A stretch of DNA of 64,000 nt from Crocinitomicaceae bacterium (GTDB taxonomy: Bacteria > Bacteroidota > Bacteroidia > Flavobacteriales_D > Crocinitomicaceae): contig JADJYC010000009.1 in the NCBI GenBank assembly GCA_016719925.1, positions 62,001 to 126,000 of the forward strand. Reading direction: 5' to 3'. The notes under the pieces are model-generated. The model saw only the letters and a list, made by a program, of their open reading frames with translations. It searched no databases and was not told the DNA's origin. A program made the position numbers and the translations under genes. Shown here one piece after another: positions 58,080-64,000 of the stretch (positions are counted from its first letter, which is position 1; each line of letters opens with the position of its first letter).

Positions 58080-59162
58080 TTATTTTTTATAGAAAGGGAG
58101 TGTAACCACTTTTGCTTTCAGTGATTTGTCTCTGATTGAAATGTAAATTTCACTGCCCGGTGCAGATAATTCTGTTGGTACGTATCCCATTCCAATAGCA
58201 ATGTTCATGGATGGTGACATAGTTCCTGAAGTAACAATTCCGATTTTTTTACCGGTTGCATCCACAATGTCATAATCATGACGCGGAATACCTTTGTCTA
58301 CTAATTCAAATCCAACTAACTTACGTTTTACACCAGCTTCTTTTTGTGCTTTCAGATTGGCAGAGTTAGTAAAATCTTTGGTGAATTTTGTAATCCAGCC
58401 TAAACCTGCTTCTAACGGAGAGGTTGTATCGTTGATGTCGTTTCCATATAAACAAAATCCCATTTCAAGTCTTAATGTATCTCTTGCTGCAAGACCGATT
58501 GGTTTTATTCCGTAAGGAGCACCTGCTTTGAAAACACTGTCCCATATCTGATTTGCATCTCCATTATTAAAATACAATTCAAATCCGCCGGCACCGGTAT
58601 AACCAGTTGCAGAAATAATTACGTTATCAATTCCGGCAAATTTTCCAACACGGAACGTATAATATTTAATTGAAGCAAGATCAACATCAGTAAGACTTTG
58701 CAGTGCTTCAATGGCTTTTGGACCTTGTATGGCAAGTAATGACATGTTATCAGACAAATTGGTCATTTCTACACCAAACGTATTGTGTTTTGAAATCCAG
58801 TTCCAGTCTTTTTCAATGTTGGATGCGTTTACAATCAGGTAATATTCTGTGTCAGTAAATTTATATACCAGCAAATCATCCACAATTCCGCCTTCATTGT
58901 TTGGCAGACAAGAATACTGTGCCTGAAACGGAGCAAGTTTTGAAGCATCGTTGGAAGTCACAGCCTGAATCAAATCAAGTGCTTTTTCTCCTTTTAATCT
59001 GAATTCACCCATGTGAGACACATCAAAAACGCCCACTGAATTTCTTACGCAATCATGTTCTGCCTTAACGCCTTCATACTGAACGGGCATGTTGTATCCG
59101 GCAAAAGGAACCATTTTTGCGCCAAGGGCAATGTGTTTATCGGTGAGTGCGGTGTTTTTCAT
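58080..59162 (-). CDS. gcvT: Aminomethyltransferase (glycine cleavage T protein)
   Basis: 360 residues from ATG 59162; an in-frame start ten codons earlier lies too near the promoter. GcvT features: MVPFAGYNMPVQYEG, VGVFDVSHMGEF (folate-binding Asp), NDASKLAPFQAQYSCLPN, GGIVDDLLVYKF, SATGYTGAGGFELYF, AARDTLRLEMGFCLYGND and GIVTSGTMSPSM. It transfers the methylene unit from the H-protein aminomethyl-lipoyl arm to tetrahydrofolate. The P and H genes are not in the window, which is normal for Bacteroidota. A TACATTTG -7 box on the minus strand (59190-59197) predicts a leader of about 23 bases; a terminator follows the gene. Confidence 0.95.
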   Translation of the reverse strand: MKNTALTDKHIALGAKMVPFAGYNMPVQYEGVKAEHDCVRNSVGVFDVSHMGEFRLKGEKALDLIQAVTSNDASKLAPFQAQYSCLPNNEGGIVDDLLVYKFTDTEYYLIVNASNIEKDWNWISKHNTFGVEMTNLSDNMSLLAIQGPKAIEALQSLTDVDLASIKYYTFRVGKFAGIDNVIISATGYTGAGGFELYFNNGDANQIWDSVFKAGAPYGIKPIGLAARDTLRLEMGFCLYGNDINDTTSPLEAGLGWITKFTKDFTNSANLKAQKEAGVKRKLVGFELVDKGIPRHDYDIVDATGKKIGIVTSGTMSPSMNIAIGMGYVPTELSAPGSEIYISIRDKSLKAKVVTLPFYKK

Positions 59163-59189
59163 GTGTTGATTTTTTAGATTAATTCTGAA

Positions 59190-59197
59190 CAAATGTA
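59190..59197 (-). promoter_or_regulatory. -7 box TACATTTG of gcvT
   Basis: Exact TAnnTTTG match 27 bases upstream of the gcvT ATG. It implies that translation starts at 59162 instead of the upstream in-frame codon at 59192. Confidence 0.5.
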
Positions 59198-59299
59198 TAA
59201 ATATTTTAAACGATCAGGATTGCAATATTAGTCCCGCACAGGAATTAACAGAAAAGAAATCTTATGTGAGTGAATAAGATATGCTCAGAGCTGTATCCA

Positions 59300-59797
59300 T
59301 CAGTATTTGCGGATGGCGTAAAAAAGTTCATCCAGCAATTCTCCGTTCTTGATAATTGTTTTTTCAAAATGTGCTTCAAATTTGAATCCCGCTTTTTCAA
59401 GTACGCGCTGTGAAGCATTGTTGGTTCCAAATGGTCTGGCAAAAATCCGGTTGATATCCAGTTTTTCAAAAGCCAGCGGAACAATTTGATTAATTGCATC
59501 AACCACAATACCTTTTCCCCAGAAAGGTTCAGCCAGCCAATAACCCAGCTCAGCATTTTTTCGCATAATGTCAGAGAGCGGGTGCACTCCAATTCCGCCA
59601 ACTGCTTCGTTGTTGACTTCAATGGCAAAAATCCGTTCAGGAGCATTCATTGCCATAGTTAGAAATTTTTCACCGCTTTCTTTGGTGTACGGATGAGGAA
59701 AACCATCCGTCATGTTTTTTGCAACTGCCGCATTGTTGGCATATTTTACCAATGAATCAAGATCAGACAATTTCCAGGGACGAATGATGCAGTTCAT
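59300..59797 (-). CDS. GNAT acetyltransferase, RimJ/RimL type
   Basis: 165 residues. RimJ/RimL-like GNAT fold: IIRPWKLSDLDSLVKYANN, AIEVNNEAVGGIGVHPL, ELGYWLAEPFWGKGIVVDAI (acetyl-CoA loop), NRIFARPFGTNNASQRVLEKAGF (the characteristic N-x-x-S motif) and a final strand LLDELFYAI. RimL-type enzymes acetylate N-terminal amines of ribosomal proteins or small amines; the target here is not known. TATCTTTA, a variant -7 box, ends four bases before the ATG on the minus strand. Confidence 0.9.
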   Translation of the reverse strand: MNCIIRPWKLSDLDSLVKYANNAAVAKNMTDGFPHPYTKESGEKFLTMAMNAPERIFAIEVNNEAVGGIGVHPLSDIMRKNAELGYWLAEPFWGKGIVVDAINQIVPLAFEKLDINRIFARPFGTNNASQRVLEKAGFKFEAHFEKTIIKNGELLDELFYAIRKY

Positions 59798-59854
59798 GAA
59801 TTAAAGATAAAAGAAAATGCAAATCCCTGAATAAAATAGTGAGCAGGATAATTC

Positions 59855-60136
59855 TTAAGCCTGGGGTTTGCTCATACGGCCAACCATACAACTTGCGTAA
59901 CTTTTGATCTGAAGTAATAAACCATTTTCTTCTGTTGCTTCCGGATATCCGAGTTTATGTAAAAGATTGGTTATTTGTTTGCGTTCTAACTGATCTTCCA
60001 TGTCAACCGTAACGCTGTCTTCATCCTGACTGATGTTCACATTTTTTACTCCTTCAATTCCAGAAATTCTTTTTTTTATGGTGTTTTCACAACCTGCACA
60101 TTTCAGATTTGCGATGATGATTTTTTCAGTTTTCAT
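59855..60136 (-). CDS. Heavy-metal-associated (HMA) domain protein
   Basis: 93 residues from ATG 60136. A copper-chaperone-like HMA fold with the metal motif C13-A-G-C16 in IANLKCAGCENTIKKRI, followed by GVKNVNISQDEDSVTVDMED and LLHKLGYPEAT. After the fold a short tail adds one Cys (SYASCMVGRMSKPQA). It could shuttle Cu+ or Zn2+ to a P-type ATPase; no such pump is in the window. The frame is open 17 codons further upstream, but that part is not HMA-like. Confidence 0.88.
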   Translation of the reverse strand: MKTEKIIIANLKCAGCENTIKKRISGIEGVKNVNISQDEDSVTVDMEDQLERKQITNLLHKLGYPEATEENGLLLQIKSYASCMVGRMSKPQA

Positions 60137-60292
60137 AAACCTTATTTTTACAAAGTTCTGAATAAATGAAATCTGAAACAATTCCAAATGAACGGTTTAG
60201 AGGTGATTTTTATCAGGAAAGTAGGTAGAACTATTCTGCTCTTATATTGAATACCTTTTATCCCCCGTTCTTTGCAGCGTGTTGATTATGGT

Positions 60293-60631
60293 TTAATCCT
60301 TAAGAAGTATAGAGACTTCTTCTTTCAATTTTGGAATATGATTGATGACAATACTCCAGATTAATTCATCGGAAATCTTGTCGTAACCATGTATTATTCT
60401 GTTTCTGGTACTGATTATTTTTTCAACGTTGCTTAATTGAAAGCCCGCATTCTTTTTTAAGATTCGGTTTGCTGCTTCACCTATTATTTCAAGATCTCTT
60501 TCAATTGCTCTTTTTGTTTTTATATCGGCAAGATATTCCTCATAAATTTTAGGTTTATCTCCGTAATAACTTTCAATCTCGTCAATAGATTGGAGTATGT
60601 CAAACAACCAGGCTTTTGTTTCAACGTCCAT
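60293..60631 (-). CDS. hepT: HepT-like HEPN ribonuclease toxin
   Basis: 112 residues. All-helical HEPN/DUF86 fold with the RX4HXY active motif RNRIIHGY. HepT proteins are RNases whose Tyr near the active site is AMPylated by the partner MntA, which blocks toxicity. The start overlaps the end of the MNT gene by 11 bases, so the pair is translated together, antitoxin first. It could serve in phage defence or plasmid-type maintenance; nothing nearby indicates mobility. Confidence 0.88.
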   Translation of the reverse strand: MDVETKAWLFDILQSIDEIESYYGDKPKIYEEYLADIKTKRAIERDLEIIGEAANRILKKNAGFQLSNVEKIISTRNRIIHGYDKISDELIWSIVINHIPKLKEEVSILLKD

Positions 60632-60965
60632 AGATAATCTGTTTTGAAGAATCTATGGACTGTATTAAAAAAGGATTTTTAATTGCTTTATCTTCTAAAA
60701 GATCGACGGGTCTCTGAAATATTTTTTCAAGCGATTTTTTTAAATCAAAATAATTGTCTGCATACTCATACAAACTAACATCAGAAAAGTCAACTACAAA
60801 GTCTATGTCGCTGTTTTTAGAGAACTTGTTTGTTAATACAGAACCAAAAACAAAAAGCCTTGCAACCCTGTGCTTTGCACACAACTCCTTTATTATATTA
60901 ATATTTGATTCAATTATTGTCACAAAGTAAAGATAAGCTTTTTTGATGATTTTCCACTGACCCAT
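60621..60965 (-). CDS. mntA: MntA-like nucleotidyltransferase antitoxin
   Basis: Minimal nucleotidyltransferase, 114 residues if started at 60965. The active site matches GSX10DXD exactly (GSVLTNKFSKNSDID) with VVDF after it. A GTG at 60923 (starting TIIESNINIIKEL) is a more natural start because family members begin about 15 residues before the RLFVFGS strand; the upstream 14 residues look non-conserved. MntA AMPylates the Tyr of HepT. Located immediately upstream of hepT on the same strand. Confidence 0.86.
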   Translation of the reverse strand: MGQWKIIKKAYLYFVTIIESNINIIKELCAKHRVARLFVFGSVLTNKFSKNSDIDFVVDFSDVSLYEYADNYFDLKKSLEKIFQRPVDLLEDKAIKNPFLIQSIDSSKQIIYGR

Positions 60966-61123
60966 AAAACGATATGCAATGAGAGTTCAATTGATATAGT
61001 TTAGTTGGTTTATTTTGTTTAACCTTTGTCAGGAAAATTATTTACATAAAATTTGAATAATTTTGATTCAATAATTGAAAAAATCACACAGCATAATTAA
61101 ACGGTTATTTTCTAAATATCAGC

Positions 61124-61765
61124 TTAGCCTCTTCTGCGCTCAAGCAAAATCATCATCATCAGCGCAAGCATCATCCGTTCTCCGTCACCAGGTTCCAAAT
61201 CCTGAAGTTTTTCTAATAAAAATCGTCTTCCAAAAAAAGATTTTTGTTTGGAGATGCGCGCAACAATTGTTCCGTCATTTTTCTGAACAATATATCTTGG
61301 ATTAAACATGTATCCGCTGAACAAACCTAAAAGCGGAACTTCACATAACAACGCGTCAAAAACTTTGGCCCACGGATTTTCTTCGCGGATTGAATACTCA
61401 TGATTATTTTCATTGTCAAAAATTTCATAGTGCGCTTTCAGTAATGAACGCATTCCTTTTCTCCCCAGTTTACCAATCATATTATCTGCATTGTCTTTAA
61501 AACTATAGCAGGCATTAAAATCAATGATGCGGTCAGCGTCTATTTTATAAAGAATATCTGTTTTATTTTCATTGGTGTAAATCAGAATTGCTTCTTTGAA
61601 CTTGAATAATTTTTGTCTGACATAAGCAATTTTAGCACCGTCTGCATCGGTTGCCGTAAAGTCATTTGCAAAGGAGGATATTTTGAATTCAAACATAATC
61701 GGGAATTTGAATTCCCTGAATTCATGTTTTGAACTGAAAGAAGAGTCAAGAATTTCGTTTGACAT
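61124..61765 (-). CDS. LURP-one/scramblase-like (Tubby C2) family protein
   Basis: 213 residues, cytoplasmic, without signal peptide. Beta-rich fold: MFEFKISSFANDFTATDADG, AKIAYVRQKLFKFKEAILIY, IDFNACYSFKD, GRKGMRSLLKAHYEIFD, REENPWAKVFDALLCEVPLLG, KSFFGRRFLLEK and a final helix MMLALMMMILLERRRG. This conserved pattern is that of LURP-one-related/phospholipid-scramblase-like bacterial proteins (Tubby C2 fold). Function in bacteria is not established; the amphipathic C-terminal helix may attach it to membrane. Its neighbour is a membrane glycosylphosphotransferase on the same strand, 61 bases upstream. Confidence 0.82.
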   Translation of the reverse strand: MSNEILDSSFSSKHEFREFKFPIMFEFKISSFANDFTATDADGAKIAYVRQKLFKFKEAILIYTNENKTDILYKIDADRIIDFNACYSFKDNADNMIGKLGRKGMRSLLKAHYEIFDNENNHEYSIREENPWAKVFDALLCEVPLLGLFSGYMFNPRYIVQKNDGTIVARISKQKSFFGRRFLLEKLQDLEPGDGERMMLALMMMILLERRRG

Positions 61766-61826
61766 AAAAGATTGTTTTTGTGAATCTACAAAAATTCCGG
61801 CAAGAAAAATAAACTATGTTTTTTTC

Positions 61827-63221
61827 TTATTTACCGGTACCTTTAAAGATAATGGCAATGGTATAAAACATGATTTTCAGATCCAGCGCCAGCGACATGT
61901 TACGGATGTACAACAGATCATACTTCATTCGCTGAATCATTTGTTCTACATTTTCAGCGTAGCCGTATTTTACTTGTCCCCAGCTGGTAATGCCGGGTCT
62001 TACTTTGTGCAGATATAAATACTGCGGATCATGTTTTGCAATCTGATCAATATAAAATCTTCTTTCAGGCCGTGGTCCTACCAGTGACATATCACCACGC
62101 AGCACATTCCAGAATTGAGGAAATTCATCCAGTCTGGTTTTTCGTAAAAATTTTCCAATTCCGGTTATACGTTTGTCATGTGAACTGGATAATTGCGGAC
62201 CACTTTTTTCAGCATCTACAATCATAGTTCTGAATTTGATGATTTGAAATGGTTTCTGATGTAATCCAATTCTTTCCTGTTTGAAAAATACCGGACCCTT
62301 TGAACTGGTTTTTACAAGAATTGCAAGAATCAGATAAAGCGGCATCAGAATTAGAAGTGCAAAAATAGAACAGGCAATGTCTATAATACGTTTGGTAGAA
62401 ATCTGCCATTCAGGCATCACATTATCATTTACTCTGAACAGCAGTGCGCCAAAAATACTGTTCATCTGAACCTGACCTGAAAGAATATCATAAACATCCG
62501 GAATCAAACTGATTCGCACATTGTGTCCGGCAAGAGTAGTCAGAATTTTTTTCAGCTTTTCATGATCTGAACTTTCAACAGCAATGATTACTTCCTGAAT
62601 TTTTTTATCCTGAATAATTTTATCAATTTCTGAAATATTTCCAAGCAGTGGCAGTTTGTCTTTTAATGCAAAATCACTTCCGTTGATATTGACAAAACCT
62701 TCAAATAAATGTCCTGAACTTTGTTTCTGTTTTTGAATTTCATCCAGAATTTCTATGGCTTTCTGGCTTCCGCCAATAATCAGTGTTTTAAATCCGTAAG
62801 CGCCGCGGTGTATACGTTTAACATGAATGGTGGTAAGTATAAATCGCGGAACAAGTGTAATAAAAAAATGCAGGGAAAAAAGCATCAGCAGCATCACATA
62901 AAACTGCGTGTAGGAATAAACAAAATCATTCAGGACAAGAATAAAAAAGACAAAAAGAGTTCGCAGTGCTGTTCCGAAAAAAGTTTGTTTGATGGTTTTT
63001 AGACGGTAATTACGCTGCACATTCTGATAGGTTCCCTGCAGTGTATACAAAAACATCCAGCAGATTGGAATTACTATCATTCCGGTAATAAAACTGCCTT
63101 TAAAAATGAGCGGAGAATTTTCAATTTCAGTAACGCGGTAAACATAAAACAGAAACCAGGCAAACAGTGCTGTCAGGTAATCAGATAAGACATGAAGAAC
63201 AAGTTGCTGTTTTGGTTTCAT
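61827..63221 (-). CDS. Polyprenyl glycosylphosphotransferase (undecaprenyl-P sugar-1-P transferase)
   Basis: 464 residues. Four or five N-terminal helices (1-135), a CoA_binding_3-like Rossmann domain (about 140-255; GFKTLIIGGSQKAIEILDEI), one helix-like re-entrant segment (about 275-305; KRIIDIACSIFALLILMPLYLI) and a complete catalytic domain: FFKQERIGLHQKPFQIIKFRTM, the Asp-Glu pair in LRKTRLDEFPQFWNVL and GDMSLVGPRPE, then RPGITSWGQV. It initiates a surface polysaccharide by moving a sugar phosphate to undecaprenyl phosphate. The end LDLKIMFYTIAI is typical. Its stop lies downstream of an overlapping ATGA junction with the gene at 63218-64000, so the two are coupled. Confidence 0.92.
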   Translation of the reverse strand: MKPKQQLVLHVLSDYLTALFAWFLFYVYRVTEIENSPLIFKGSFITGMIVIPICWMFLYTLQGTYQNVQRNYRLKTIKQTFFGTALRTLFVFFILVLNDFVYSYTQFYVMLLMLFSLHFFITLVPRFILTTIHVKRIHRGAYGFKTLIIGGSQKAIEILDEIQKQKQSSGHLFEGFVNINGSDFALKDKLPLLGNISEIDKIIQDKKIQEVIIAVESSDHEKLKKILTTLAGHNVRISLIPDVYDILSGQVQMNSIFGALLFRVNDNVMPEWQISTKRIIDIACSIFALLILMPLYLILAILVKTSSKGPVFFKQERIGLHQKPFQIIKFRTMIVDAEKSGPQLSSSHDKRITGIGKFLRKTRLDEFPQFWNVLRGDMSLVGPRPERRFYIDQIAKHDPQYLYLHKVRPGITSWGQVKYGYAENVEQMIQRMKYDLLYIRNMSLALDLKIMFYTIAIIFKGTGK

Positions 63222-64000
63222 TGATAACGCAGCACTTTGATGTTGTCAAGATAAATTTTACCGAGCGTATTATCCGGATCAATCACCGACAAAAGATAAA
63301 TTTCATAACTGGTGGCATTTTGTTCAACGCTCACATCTTCTTTGAGATCAATGTATATTTTTTTCCATACCCAGCTGCTCTCAGCTTGCGGGTTCATTTG
63401 CACATAAGGAGTATGTTCAATAAGATCCAGCGAGTTTTGCGCAATCACACCCATTCGAAGTGAATTATTATTCATAAAATCGATCTCAAGAAAAACATCT
63501 TCTCCTTTTGGAAGGTCGAGATAAGATCCGGTTGCTGCTTTAAAAATACTGTCCGTTTCTGTCAGAAAAATACCGCCGCAGCGCTGGCCATATTTAACAA
63601 TGGACGGATAATCCGTTTTATCAATGAACACCATGGGTGTGTCTGAAATAATATCTGCAGTAAATTCAATGCCGGTATCTTCAAAATCTTCAATCATTTC
63701 AAACTGAATATTTGATTTATAGGTTACAACAGGGTTGATTGTCACCGTTTGATTTTTTATCAATGTCAGTGTAGTATCAAACCTCTCATACATTGGGTAC
63801 TTAATACGTGTTGCTGATATTCCGTTATTTTTTACTCCGGCATAAATAATGAATTCATGCGGACCTTCATCCAGAATAGGAATGTGTGCCGGAAGTTCAT
63901 AAACCCCAAGTGATTTATTATCCATATAAACCCAGGCATCTACAATTCCATGTGAATTTGATCCTTCTGTTGCTTCATCGGTTTGTAACGTAATGGCAGG
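63218..64000 (-). CDS. Beta-domain protein, cut by the right window edge
   Basis: Open to the right edge with no start in the window; 260 codons are visible. The in-frame ATG at 63925 is internal, since the frame continues upstream through HGIVDAWVY to the edge. The visible part contains SLGVYELPAHIPILDEGPHEF, ISATRIKYPMYERFDTTLTL and a C-terminal beta-sandwich (SSWVWKKIYIDLKEDVSVEQ, KIYLDNIKVLRY). It is probably a lipoprotein of a family I recall from Bacteroidota, but the N-terminus is not in view. The stop overlaps the start of the glycosylphosphotransferase gene (ATGA), which suggests a role in the same envelope-glycan process. Confidence 0.75.
   Translation of the reverse strand, partial: PAITLQTDEATEGSNSHGIVDAWVYMDNKSLGVYELPAHIPILDEGPHEFIIYAGVKNNGISATRIKYPMYERFDTTLTLIKNQTVTINPVVTYKSNIQFEMIEDFEDTGIEFTADIISDTPMVFIDKTDYPSIVKYGQRCGGIFLTETDSIFKAATGSYLDLPKGEDVFLEIDFMNNNSLRMGVIAQNSLDLIEHTPYVQMNPQAESSWVWKKIYIDLKEDVSVEQNATSYEIYLLSVIDPDNTLGKIYLDNIKVLRYQ

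Noticed and set aside
59245..59646. 133-codon minus-strand open frame
   Set aside because: Overlaps the clear RimJ/RimL acetyltransferase in another frame and has no recognisable features.
1..64000. CRISPR array, prophage, transposase, rRNA or tRNA genes
   Set aside because: Looked for and not seen: no regularly spaced repeats, no mobile-element or phage proteins, no cloverleaf-like sequences in the gaps.

Overview
The window comes from the chromosome of an AT-rich member of the Bacteroidota, most likely a Flavobacteriales lineage near Crocinitomicaceae or Cryomorphaceae (the family level is inference). The evidence is: several secreted proteins end in type IX secretion (T9SS) C-terminal sorting domains; many genes are preceded by the Bacteroidota -7 box TAnnTTTG and lack clear Shine-Dalgarno sequences; there is a lipidated TamA homologue (TamL); dnaB is followed by the Bacteroidota-specific gene usually called 'asparagine synthetase B'; and there are TonB-dependent receptors, SpoIIE phosphatases with propeller or TPR sensors, and many lipoproteins. 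I see no prophage, transposase, CRISPR array, rRNA or tRNA. The content is mostly ordinary chromosomal genes.

Layout. 1-6.1 kb: HD phosphohydrolase, small T9SS protein, ElaA acetyltransferase, an ABC ATPase/FtsX-like pair, a thioredoxin-fold protein, and a probable structured non-coding RNA (about 5964-6107). 6.1-10.9 kb (minus strand): GH25 lysozyme, PhnP-like hydrolase, a lipoprotein, an outer-membrane barrel, and an overlapping operon of TrmH methyltransferase, an orphan, DUF493 and a membrane-anchored CTD-like protein. 11-18.5 kb (plus): TamL, an Asp-box propeller protein, a GT2/glycosylphosphotransferase-like fusion and a CstB-like sulfur enzyme. 18.6-28.6 kb (minus): a signalling cluster with two SpoIIE phosphatases around a TonB receptor, then an orphan membrane protein and DUF1801. 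28.6-35.7 kb: CotH/LTD and Ig-repeat T9SS proteins and a second TonB receptor. 35.8-44.6 kb: Castor/Pollux-like channel, lipoprotein, unusual SDR, TruA, M1 peptidase, NTF2/ACMSD. 44.7-57.2 kb: M16 peptidase pair, lipoproteins, LTD protein, dnaB, POT transporter. 57-64 kb (minus): hydrolase, gcvT, GNAT, HMA protein, HepT-MntA pair, scramblase-like protein, polyprenyl glycosylphosphotransferase.

A dominant feature is sequence quality. About thirty single-base indels, nearly all in homopolymers, break otherwise well conserved genes, including the essential dnaB and tamL. They look like uncorrected long-read errors, not decay. I therefore give each broken gene as one repaired span and name the break positions. 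One receptor also carries two in-frame TAG codons, which indels do not explain.

No single locus is clearly a new system. The items most worth following up are the 6S-like RNA, the translationally coupled TonB receptor/SpoIIE locus, the GT2 fusion with a catalytically stripped sugar-phosphate transferase module, the peptide transporter with an inserted periplasmic domain, and the SDR with a cysteine motif and no catalytic Tyr.
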